From Acidimicrobiaceae bacterium (GTDB taxonomy: Bacteria; Actinomycetota; Acidimicrobiia; Acidimicrobiales; RAAP-2), in contig DAHUZT010000118.1 of the NCBI GenBank assembly GCA_027315005.1, forward strand, positions 1 to 48,463: a DNA stretch of 48,463 nucleotides, in the 5' to 3' direction. The stretch's first letter is position 1. The number at the start of each line of letters is the position of its first letter. The translations under genes and the position numbers were made by a program. The notes beneath the pieces are model-generated. The model was given only the letters and a program-made list of their open reading frames with translations, made no database searches and had not been told where the DNA came from. Shown here piece by piece: positions 42,393 to 48,463 of the stretch.

Positions 42393-42557
42393 ATGACCAG
42401 CCCCCGTCCGATCTCGGTGGAGACGAGGAGTCCGACGTTGGCCACCACCAAGTGGACCACGAACGACATCGCGGTCTCGACCCAAGTGCTCGTTGTGGCG
42501 ACCGGCCCGTCGCGTCGCGTCGCGTCGCGTCGCGTCGCGTCGCGTCGCGGTGGTTGA
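42393..42557 (+). CDS. Predicted leaderless 54-residue protein
   Basis: The ORF begins at the ATG placed 6 nt after the -10 of a DosR-like promoter and has no Shine-Dalgarno sequence. The first 39 residues (MTSPRPISVETRSPTLATTK, then WTTNDIAVSTQVLVVATGP) are not Arg-rich like random GC frames. The last 15 residues are SRRVA repeats encoded by a five-base tandem repeat. I know no family. An alternative is that the promoter drives a decayed gene or a non-coding RNA. A minus-strand frame with a hydrophobic stretch (FVVHLVVANVGLLV) overlaps it. Confidence 0.4.
   Translation: MTSPRPISVETRSPTLATTKWTTNDIAVSTQVLVVATGPSRRVASRRVASRRGG
42507..42549. repeat. CGCGT five-base tandem repeat
   Basis: Seven perfect CGCGT units occupy 42511-42545, with partial units on both sides. 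A change of one unit shifts the reading frame, so the C-terminus of the ORF at 42393 would switch between three versions. Slippage at such tracts is a known phase-variation mechanism, but here it affects only the tail. Confidence 0.85.
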
Positions 42558-42718
42558 TCACGAAGGGCACGGTGCCGGCGACCAGTGGTGTGCCGGGGTG
42601 CGCGTCCGGTTCGGCCTGACCCAGATGGCGGCGGGAATGTCCGACAGCGGCACCCGGCTCGGCGCGCCCGACCGAGCCCGCCCGCGCCTGTCGGTGTCTC
42701 CACCCATCGATCGAAGAC

Positions 42719-43588
42719 TCAGCTCGACGTGTCGACGCCACCGGGCCGATCGGCACCGGACCCGTCGGCCGGTCGATCCCCAGAGGGGATCACCGACGGG
42801 AAGGCCGGAGCCCGCCGATCGCGCAGGGCGGCCACGCCCTCTTGGGCGTCGGGGCCGAGAAAGCCGAGCATCTCCAGGGCCACCGACTCGCCGAAAGCGG
42901 GAAGCGCCTGGCGGAGCCATTGGTTCATGATGCGCTTGGTCCATTGCACGGCCGTCGCACTGCCGGCCGCCAACCGGGTCGCCACCGCGAGCGCCTCGGC
43001 CAAGACCTGGTCGTCGGGGACGCACCGGGTCACCAGACCAATGCGCTCCGCCTCGGGGCCGTCGACGAAGTCGGCCGTCATCAGGTAGTACTTCGCCTTG
43101 GCCATCCCGCACAGGAGCGGCCAGATGATCGCCGCGTGGTCGCCGGCTGCCACGCCGAGGCGGACATGGCCGTCGGAGATCCTTGCCGTGGTCGCGATGA
43201 TGCTCACGTCAGCCAGCAGCGCCACGGCCAAGCCGGCGCCGACGGCGACGCCGTTGATGGCGGCGATGATGGGTTTGCGGGCCGCCAGCATCTGTTCGAC
43301 GATGGCCGAGGCATCGTGCCACTGCGCCAGCACCGCGGCGTAGGTGGTGGTCATTTCCTCGATCATCGCCAAGTCGCCACCGGCGCTGAACGCTCGTCCG
43401 GCGCCGGTGACGACCGAGGCCCGGACCTCCTCGTCGTCGTCGATCACCGACCACACTTGGGCCATCTCGCGGTGCATCTGCACGTTCGCCGCGTTGAGCA
43501 CCTCCGGCCGGTTCAGGGTCACGACCACCACGCCGTCGGACCTGCGGTCGAAGCTCAGGTGTTCGAAGTCGTCATAGCTCACGGTCAT
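42719..43588 (-). CDS. Enoyl-CoA hydratase/isomerase family protein
   Basis: 289 residues, ATG at 43588 with GAGG upstream. Oxyanion-hole motifs [15 protein letters not shown] at about 62-76 and [20 protein letters not shown] at about 110-130. The acid position reads [19 protein letters not shown], with Asp-His instead of the crotonase Glu/Gly pattern, as in a subgroup of actinobacterial acyl-CoA isomerases. The tail ([19 protein letters not shown]) is disordered. With the BadH-like dehydrogenase upstream it likely serves ring or side-chain acyl-CoA oxidation. Confidence 0.87.
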   Translation of the reverse strand: MTVSYDDFEHLSFDRRSDGVVVVTLNRPEVLNAANVQMHREMAQVWSVIDDDEEVRASVVTGAGRAFSAGGDLAMIEEMTTTYAAVLAQWHDASAIVEQMLAARKPIIAAINGVAVGAGLAVALLADVSIIATTARISDGHVRLGVAAGDHAAIIWPLLCGMAKAKYYLMTADFVDGPEAERIGLVTRCVPDDQVLAEALAVATRLAAGSATAVQWTKRIMNQWLRQALPAFGESVALEMLGFLGPDAQEGVAALRDRRAPAFPSVIPSGDRPADGSGADRPGGVDTSS

Positions 43589-43706
43589 CGCTCGATCCTC
43601 GCGTCGTCAGGTCCCGACGGTGGAGTCCGACTCGTCGTGCCTCCTCCATGTCCCTCAGCCATCGCCCACCTCCACGTGGGTCTCGCTCTTCACCATGGCC
43701 CCAGAG

Positions 43707-44450
43707 TCAGCCTGCCATCGTCAAGCCGCCACTGACGCTCAGCACCTGGCCGGTGATGTAGGAAGCCTGGTCCGACACCAAGAAGGAGACGGCCCCGGCG
43801 ACGTCGTCTGGCGATCCCAGGCGTCGCAAGGGGACCGCCCGGACCAACGCCTCTCGAATCCGCTCAGGCTGCTCGTAGAACAGCGGGGTATCCGTCGGCC
43901 CCGGGCACACACAGTTGACGTTGATCTCGTGGCGCGCCATCTCTCGCGCCAGGGACTTGGTGAACGAGATCACCGCACCCTTGGCCCCCGCGTAGACGGT
44001 CTCACCGGAACTGCCCACCCGTCCCGCGTCACTGCCGATGTTGACCACGTGGCCGCGGACCCGATGGTCGACCATCTCGCGCAGGAACGCATGGCACATG
44101 GCCACCGTTCCGAGGTAGTTGATCCCGACCACCTGGGCCCAGAACTCAGGGGTGGTCTCGAGGAAGGGCATGGTCCGGTCCCAACCGGCGCAATTGACGA
44201 GGACCGAGGGCGCCTCGAATCGATCGAGGTACCAGGAACGAAACGCGCTGACCGACTCGGTGGAGGCGACGTCCACCTCGAACCACACGGCATTCGCCCC
44301 GCCCTGGCCAACGAGCCTGACGGTCTCGCGCCCCCCGTTCGGATCTCGATCGGCCACCACGACGTGCCAGCCGCTCGAGGCCAGGCGAAGGGCGATGGCG
44401 CGACCGATGCCCGATCCCGCTCCGGTGATGATTGCGACGTCGTTCGTCAT
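43707..44450 (-). CDS. SDR similar to 2-hydroxycyclohexanecarboxyl-CoA dehydrogenase (BadH-like)
   Basis: 247 residues. The ATG at 44450 follows GGAGG by 5 nt; the longer frame upstream is rejected. Cofactor motif TGAGSGIGRAIAL, then NCAGWDRTMPFLETTPEFW, which is notably like BadH/PimC-type dehydrogenases. The catalytic set is Ser in IGSDAGRVGSS and Tyr/Lys in VYAGAKGAV. C-terminus ASYITGQVLSVSGGLTMAG. BadH oxidises a 2-hydroxy-alicyclic acyl-CoA in benzoate/cyclohexanecarboxylate degradation. The match is by motif memory, so general FabG-type activity remains possible. Confidence 0.82.
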   Translation of the reverse strand: MTNDVAIITGAGSGIGRAIALRLASSGWHVVVADRDPNGGRETVRLVGQGGANAVWFEVDVASTESVSAFRSWYLDRFEAPSVLVNCAGWDRTMPFLETTPEFWAQVVGINYLGTVAMCHAFLREMVDHRVRGHVVNIGSDAGRVGSSGETVYAGAKGAVISFTKSLAREMARHEINVNCVCPGPTDTPLFYEQPERIREALVRAVPLRRLGSPDDVAGAVSFLVSDQASYITGQVLSVSGGLTMAG

Positions 44451-44535
44451 CCTGTCCTCCCCGACCGATGCACACTCGATCCTTGCTCGCCGCACGTTCG
44501 CCGGCTCGACACGATCGGGTGGGCCGGCCGATCGG

Positions 44536-46431
44536 TCACGATGAGCCGGTCGAACGCCTGGGCGTGAGGTCGGAGGACTGCTCGCGGCCCCGATGGTCCG
44601 AGGGGCCACGACGACCCGGACCGGCGCGTACCGGGCCGGGGTGGGCCGGCTCCTCGGGCATGGCCCCGTTCCCTCGGGCGCCCGCGGTGAGGTCGGCCAC
44701 CGTCACCGGGGCGTCGTCGTCGCCGAGGGGTGCGGCGACGACGTGGACGTACTTCTGGCCCCGCAGGACGGAGGCCACGGCGGCCAGGGCGCAGGCCACC
44801 GCCCCGAAGGTGAAGGCCAGGGTCAGCCCATGGGAGAAGGGGGTGGCCAGCAGAGTCGGAAAGAAGCTCCGCCCGCTCAGCACGTGGGCGGAGTGGGCCG
44901 GAAGGTGCGACAGCACCGAGGGGCCGAGCAGTTTGGCCATGGGGTTGTAGCCGAGTAGGGACGCGAACAGGCTCGTGATGGGCGGCAGGTGGGAAACAGC
45001 CGCGGCGGTCGCCACCGGGACGTGCTGGGCCAGGAGCCCCCGGTACAGGGTCTTCGGCAGGACCGACGCGATACCCGAGATCATGAGGGTGAAGAAGATG
45101 CCCATCGACAGCACCATGGCGGCGTTCTGGAAGACGCCAGACATGCCGGCTCCGGCACCGCGCTGGTCGGGGGGCAGGCTGTTCATGATCCCCGCCCGGT
45201 TGGGCGAGGCGAAGAGCCCCATGGCCAGGCCGTTGACGGTCATGAGGACGGCGAACGGGGCGTAGGGGAAGTCGATCGGGAGGAACAGGAACCCGATGAA
45301 GGTGAGCGCCGCGACCACCATCCCGGCGGTGGCGAAGGGGCGGGCGCCGTAGCGGTCCGACAGCACGCCGGAGATGGGACCGGCGACCAGGAAGCCCCCG
45401 GTCATGGGGAGCATGTAGATGCCGGCCCACAGCGGGGTGACCGCGAAGCTGACACCGTGCAAGGGGAGCCAGATCCCCTGGAGCCACATGACGAACGTGA
45501 ACATGAGGCCACCCCGACCGATCGCGGCCAAGAGCGACGCGACGTTGCCGGCCAGGAAGGCCCGGATGCGGAACAGCTGCAACCGGAACATCGGCGAGGA
45601 CACCTTGCCCTCGACCACGGCGAAGGCCACCAAGAGGCCGAGCCCACCGGCCAGCTCGCCGATGACCCGGGGGCTGGTCCAGCCCATGGCCGAGGTGCCA
45701 TAGGGCTCGATCCCGTAGGTGATGCCCACGAGGACCAAGGTCAGTCCGACAGCGAAGAGGATGTTGCCCCACCAGTCGATGCGGGCCGGGCTGCGAACCC
45801 CGTTGTCATGGAGCTTCAGGTAGGCCCAGGCGGTCCCGACGATGCCGCAGGGGGCTGAGACGATGAACACCAGCCGCCAATCGACCGGAGCGAGCAGGCC
45901 GCCCACGACCAGGCCGATGAACATGCCGGCGATGCCGGCCACGTTGTTGATCCCGAGGGCCAGGCCGCGCTGGTTCTCGGGGAAGGCGTCGGTGATGATG
46001 GCCGAGGAGTTGGCGAACAAGAAGGAGCCCCCCACCCCCTGGCCGATGCGCATGACGACGATGAAGATGCCGGCCGCCGTGCCCTCGAGCCAGTTCACCG
46101 ACAAGAGGATGGAGAACACGGTGAAGACGGCGAAACCGAGGTTGTACATGCGGACCCGGCCGTAGATGTCGCCGATGCGGCCCAGGGTGACCACGAGGAC
46201 CGCTGTCACCAACATGAACCCGAGCAGGATCCACAAGAGGTAGAAGGAGTTGCCCGGAATGAGCGGGTCGAGCTTGATGCCCCGGAAGATGTCGGGGAGG
46301 GCGATGATGAGGATCGACTCGTTGATCGAGACGAGCAGCACGCCGAGCGTCGTGTTGAACAGCGCCGACCACTTGTAGCGGTCGTCGCCGCCTTGGGTCG
46401 ACGGGATCCCCGCTTCGAGGGTCCGGTTCAC
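44536..46431 (-). CDS. MFS drug/proton antiporter, DHA2 (14-helix) family
   Basis: 631 residues from GTG at 46431, which overlaps the marR stop (GTGA) and follows GGAAGGA; the longer upstream frame crosses the MarR gene and is rejected. About 14 hydrophobic helices can be followed, with NESILIIALPDIF in helix 1, TLGRIGDIYGRVRMYNLGF (loop 2-3 motif), and IGQGVGGSFLFANSSAIITDAFP (motif C-like). The last 60 residues are polar and probably disordered. The coupling to a MarR regulator points to an inducible exporter of toxic compounds. The substrate is unknown. Confidence 0.88.
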   Translation of the reverse strand: MNRTLEAGIPSTQGGDDRYKWSALFNTTLGVLLVSINESILIIALPDIFRGIKLDPLIPGNSFYLLWILLGFMLVTAVLVVTLGRIGDIYGRVRMYNLGFAVFTVFSILLSVNWLEGTAAGIFIVVMRIGQGVGGSFLFANSSAIITDAFPENQRGLALGINNVAGIAGMFIGLVVGGLLAPVDWRLVFIVSAPCGIVGTAWAYLKLHDNGVRSPARIDWWGNILFAVGLTLVLVGITYGIEPYGTSAMGWTSPRVIGELAGGLGLLVAFAVVEGKVSSPMFRLQLFRIRAFLAGNVASLLAAIGRGGLMFTFVMWLQGIWLPLHGVSFAVTPLWAGIYMLPMTGGFLVAGPISGVLSDRYGARPFATAGMVVAALTFIGFLFLPIDFPYAPFAVLMTVNGLAMGLFASPNRAGIMNSLPPDQRGAGAGMSGVFQNAAMVLSMGIFFTLMISGIASVLPKTLYRGLLAQHVPVATAAAVSHLPPITSLFASLLGYNPMAKLLGPSVLSHLPAHSAHVLSGRSFFPTLLATPFSHGLTLAFTFGAVACALAAVASVLRGQKYVHVVAAPLGDDDAPVTVADLTAGARGNGAMPEEPAHPGPVRAGPGRRGPSDHRGREQSSDLTPRRSTGSS

Positions 46432-46928
46432 TGGCGTCCTTCCGGGTCGGCCAGCACCGCCTCGTAGATGCGCACCAGCGTGGCGAGGTCCTCGGTTGGC
46501 AGGTCGGCCAACAGCGTGGCCAGGCGGCGCTGCTTGAGTTCCCGGTACTGGCTCACCATGGCCCGAGCTGCCTTGCTGGCGGCGATCAACACCACGCGGC
46601 GATCGGCCGGGTCCGCCTGCCGCTCGACCAGGCCCCGAGCGGCCAGCCGGTCGACGAGCGCCGTGCCGGCGCTCTCGGAGATCTCGAGGCGTTCGCACAG
46701 GCTGCGCATGGGGCTCGGACCGTCGTCGAGCATGGTCAGCGCTTCGAGCTGGTGGACGGTCAGCGAGCGCCACAGACCCCGGTGCTCGGCGTCCAGGCGA
46801 ACCTCGAAGGCCCGCCGGACGGCGGGGGCGAGTTCGAGGAGGCGTTCCAAGAGCACTTTTCGGCGAGCGGGCGTCCGGCGGGAAACATCCGTCAACGACA
46901 ACCGCGAGCCAGTAGGTGAACTATTCAT
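46428..46928 (-). CDS. MarR-family regulator
   Basis: 166 residues. The winged helix-turn-helix spans about 50-125: LTVHQLEALTMLDDGPSPMRSLCERLEISESAGTALVDRLAARGLVERQADPADRRVVLIAA in continuous segments, with the wing DPADRR typical of MarR. Dimerisation helices lie at both ends (LLELAPAVRRAFE; LATLVRIYEAVL). It probably represses itself and the coupled exporter and releases DNA on binding a phenolic or drug ligand. A palindrome covers its start codon. Confidence 0.9.
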   Translation of the reverse strand: MNSSPTGSRLSLTDVSRRTPARRKVLLERLLELAPAVRRAFEVRLDAEHRGLWRSLTVHQLEALTMLDDGPSPMRSLCERLEISESAGTALVDRLAARGLVERQADPADRRVVLIAASKAARAMVSQYRELKQRRLATLLADLPTEDLATLVRIYEAVLADPEGRQ

Positions 46929-46936
46929 CAGATGAA
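46924..46936 (-). promoter_or_regulatory. Palindrome over the marR start codon, possible MarR operator
   Basis: TTCATC-A-GATGAA is a perfect 6-bp inverted repeat around one base, and the ATG of the MarR gene (46928-46926) lies in it. MarR sites are often 16-20-bp palindromes overlapping promoter or start, so this short one is a candidate only. Confidence 0.4.
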
Positions 46937-47217
46937 GAAGACTCTACGCGCCCGGTCCGGGTACCGGTGGTCGCCCCCCGGCGCCCGAGCTCGGGTCGGC
47001 GACCGGGGTGATCGGACGGGCGGGCGCGAATGGCGCGCCACGAGAGAGCCGGCCACCCATAGGCCTGGCGTCGTTCCCGGTGAGCCTGGTCAGCTTGCTA
47101 GGGCACGCTCATTGCCGAAAGACCCGGCAACACCGCGTTCTTCACCCGGCCTCGACCCTCGGGGAGCGCGCGAACCCGCTCGAGGAGTGGGGAAGGCGAT
47201 GGCCTGTGGGGCCGGCG

Positions 47218-47739
47218 TCAGCGCAACGGAGAGCGTCGCACCAACTTGGCGATGAACCGCAGGATGCGGATGTGACGGTCGGTGTCCCCTCGCAGCATGC
47301 TGATCATGAAGGCCTCGAGCTCGCTGCCCCCGGCGCCCGAGGCCTGCCGGTACAGGCTCCGGAGCTCGTCGCGATCGGTCCGCTCGGCGTCGAGAAAGCG
47401 CTGGGTCGCCTTGAGCAAGGCCGGGTCGGCATGGACGTCGAGGAACGGCGCCCTGGGTTCGCGTTCCTCCAGCGTCGCCTCTGCCCGCACCGTGTTGGCC
47501 AGCTCGGCCAGAACCCGGTGGTGGCGGCGCTCGTCGTCGACAATCATGTTCACGAGGTAGCGGACGGTCGCCGAGGACGTCTCCTCGGCGAACTTCGCGT
47601 ATTCCTCGATGATCTCGTTCTCGTTGGCCATGTGGTCCACCAACGAGTCATAGAGCTCTTGTTGCCAAACGCTCGCGCCGAGGAGATTTTCGGGTTGGGG
47701 CTGGCTGGTGGCAGTTTCGCTTCCCGGTTGCGTGGTCAT
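47218..47739 (-). CDS. Ferritin-like four-helix protein under a DosR-like promoter
   Basis: 173 residues. The helical core contains LYDSLVDHMANENEIIEEYAKFAEE and VRYLVNMIVDDERRHHRVLAELA. The Glu/His pattern ENEIIEEY and DDERRHH resembles di-iron ferritin-like/rubrerythrin helices (E..., ExxH-like DERRHH). The second half (DRDELRSLYRQASG, then RGDTDRHIRILRFIAKLV) supplies further helices with DxxxH. Iron binding is plausible but not certain. The start lies 6 nt after the CACGCT -10, so the message may be leaderless, although GAGGG also overlaps that gap. It is adjacent to a universal stress protein gene with the same promoter type. Confidence 0.7.
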   Translation of the reverse strand: MTTQPGSETATSQPQPENLLGASVWQQELYDSLVDHMANENEIIEEYAKFAEETSSATVRYLVNMIVDDERRHHRVLAELANTVRAEATLEEREPRAPFLDVHADPALLKATQRFLDAERTDRDELRSLYRQASGAGGSELEAFMISMLRGDTDRHIRILRFIAKLVRRSPLR

Positions 47740-47743
47740 GCCC

Positions 47744-48253
47744 TCAGCGTGGGCGGCGGCCGGCTCCGCTCCTAGGGCCGAAGGTCCTGGTTTCGGGGTC
47801 GTAGCGGTCGGCCGAGTGGACGACGACCACCGGGCACGGCGCCCGGGCCACGCAGTGCAGGCTCACCGAGCCGAGCAGCATCTCGGCCAGCTCGCTGTGC
47901 CCCCGGCTGCCCACCACCAGCAACTCGGCCCCCTCCGCCGCCTCGATCAGCGCCACCGCCGGGGGTGCCTGGCAGACCAGGGCCTGCAGCGGCACCGTCG
48001 AGTCCACCGGCACGACCTCCTCTAACACCAGCTGGAGCTGCCGGGTCACGAGGGACTCGAGGTCCACGTCGATCGGCCAGAGGTCGGCGTCCCCCACGTA
48101 GACGGGCAGGCCCCAGGCCGCCACGACCTCAAGGGAGGACCCGCTCAGCTCGGCCTGGCGGAGGGCCCACGACAAGGCCGCCTTGGAAGCGGCCGAACCG
48201 TCGACCCCGACCACGATCAGCCCTCCTTGGGGCGGCTCCACCGACTGGCTCAC
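47744..48253 (-). CDS. Universal stress protein with a C-terminal extension
   Basis: 169 residues from GTG at 48253, which lies 6 nt after the CACGCT -10; the longer frame to 48406 crosses the promoter and is rejected. USP domain: LIVVGVDGSAASKAALSWALRQAELSG in pieces at the start and AELLVVGSRGHSELAEMLLGSVSLHCVARAPCPVVVV as the ATP-binding end. The last 20 or so residues (DRYDPETRTFGPRSGAGRRPR) extend past the domain and are encoded by the DNA that forms the next gene's DosR-like box, so they are probably not under protein-level selection. Confidence 0.88.
   Translation of the reverse strand: MSQSVEPPQGGLIVVGVDGSAASKAALSWALRQAELSGSSLEVVAAWGLPVYVGDADLWPIDVDLESLVTRQLQLVLEEVVPVDSTVPLQALVCQAPPAVALIEAAEGAELLVVGSRGHSELAEMLLGSVSLHCVARAPCPVVVVHSADRYDPETRTFGPRSGAGRRPR
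47746..47788 (-). promoter_or_regulatory. DosR-like box and -10 of the ferritin-like gene
   Basis: Minus strand: AGGACCTTCGGCCCT (47788-47774), exactly 22 nt, CACGCT (47751-47746), then 6 nt to the ATG at 47739. The box lies within the end of the upstream universal stress protein gene. Box-to-start geometry is identical to that at 48260-48302. Confidence 0.7.
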
Positions 48254-48259
48254 CCCACC

Positions 48260-48302
48260 AGCGTGCGAGCCGACGCCCGGGGACGACAGGGCTGAAGGTC
48301 CC
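48260..48302 (-). promoter_or_regulatory. DosR-like box and -10 of the second universal stress protein gene
   Basis: Minus strand: GGGACCTTCAGCCCT (48302-48288), exactly 22 nt, CACGCT (48265-48260), then 6 nt to the GTG at 48253. The hexamer and both distances equal those of the ferritin-like gene although the spacer sequences differ. Confidence 0.7.
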
Positions 48303-48352
48303 GAGACCTCGGGCCGGTGAGCACCGCGGCGCGTGTCAACCTCTGAGAGGCA

Positions 48353-48368
48353 GATTCCGTTCGGAATC
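48353..48368. terminator. Palindrome at the 3' end of the transposase remnant
   Basis: GATTCCG-TT-CGGAATC is a perfect 7-bp inverted repeat that overlaps the transposase stop codon. It may terminate transcription or lie near the end of the element. Confidence 0.4.
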
Positions 48369-48462
48369 AATCTGTCGTGGTGTCTCCCTCCGGCTTGTTG
48401 ATCCACGCCGCCTCCGGGAGCGCCGGTGGCGTCGGGTGTTTGCGCACGAAGCGCTCGGGATG
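48367..48462 (-). mobile_element. C-terminal end of a transposase, cut by the right edge
   Basis: The minus-strand frame from 48462 gives 31 residues beginning HPERFVRKHPTPPALPEAAW and ending in TGA at 48369-48367. The ERFV-x-PPxPPxLPxxxWIN-type ending is familiar from IS3-like integrase/transposase C-termini, but only this tail is visible, so the family is tentative. No terminal inverted repeat can be confirmed between the stop and the DosR-like box 64 nt away. Confidence 0.55.
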
Positions 48463-48463
48463 A

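Noticed and set aside
44591-44604. GGCCCCGATGGTCC as another DosR-like box
   Set aside because: It lies inside the exporter's coding region, and there is no -10 hexamer at 22 nt or a start codon nearby.
44451-44609. N-terminal extension of the BadH-like SDR
   Set aside because: It precedes a GGAGG-supported ATG at 44450, is Arg/Pro-rich, and overlaps the 3' end of the exporter gene.
46432-46773. N-terminal extension of the DHA2 exporter
   Set aside because: It runs antiparallel in frame through the MarR gene on the same strand. The GTG at 46431 has a ribosome binding site and couples to the marR stop.
47069-47140. CCCGGTGAGCC and CCCGGCAAC elements recalling a riboswitch core
   Set aside because: Only short fragments match. 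The other conserved helices are absent, and no plus-strand gene lies downstream.
1-48463. CRISPR array, rRNA or prophage
   Set aside because: No regularly spaced direct repeats, no rRNA core sequences and no phage structural genes were seen.

Overview
The window is high-GC actinobacterial DNA. It has GTG and ATG starts behind AGGAGG-type ribosome binding sites, dense four-base ATGA/GTGA gene overlaps, an Rpf-type lytic domain, cell-wall-binding repeats, and PaaG- and BadH-like acyl-CoA enzymes. I cannot fix the genus. The mixture suggests a deep actinobacterial lineage such as Acidimicrobiia, which is an inference from gene content, not a match.

Region 1 (about 1-22.3 kb) is a cell-surface block. 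A ten-gene plus-strand operon (3174-15666) builds an exported polysaccharide. It encodes a Wzz-like chain-length protein, a soluble CapD-like nucleotide-sugar dehydratase, an HPr-kinase-like P-loop protein, a GT4 glycosyltransferase, a DegT aminotransferase, a divergent RtcB-like protein, a small unknown protein, an APH-fold phosphotransferase, a Wzy-like polymerase, and a flippase fused to a priming sugar-phosphate transferase. Nearly every junction overlaps, so the genes are probably translationally coupled. Two related secreted TIM-barrel-like proteins (808-2598 and 20092-20964) flank the operon. Two LuxR-type regulators and two other secreted proteins complete the block.

Region 2 (22.7-32.6 kb) is more ordinary: an NfeD/SPFH membrane pair, an Rpf-like lytic protein, a Ca2+/cation antiporter, an MFS exporter, an ABC-F ATPase, a carboxymuconolactone-decarboxylase-like protein with an SDR, and a VOC/enoyl-CoA hydratase pair.

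Region 3 (32.9-48.3 kb) looks like a low-oxygen or dormancy regulon. Seven promoters share one layout: a 15-bp box close to GGGACCTTCGGCCCT, exactly 22 nt, then a -10-like hexamer (CACGCT, CACAAT, TAACGT and similar). The box resembles the mycobacterial DosR/DevR site (GGGAC-N4-GTCCC). The promoters precede a two-TM membrane protein, catabolic arcB (with a decayed arcC, a universal stress protein gene and a decayed ABC transporter behind it), a DUF1918 protein, a 2-oxoacid:ferredoxin oxidoreductase operon, a 54-residue ORF, a ferritin-like protein and a second universal stress protein. In three cases the -10 ends 6 nt before the start codon, which predicts leaderless mRNAs. No DosR-like regulator with an intact receiver is in the window.

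The right part also holds an enoyl-CoA hydratase, a BadH-like dehydrogenase, a MarR/DHA2-exporter pair, and the last 31 codons of a transposase at the right edge. The strongest leads are the shared promoter layout, the RtcB-like gene inside a polysaccharide operon, and the flippase/priming-transferase fusion.
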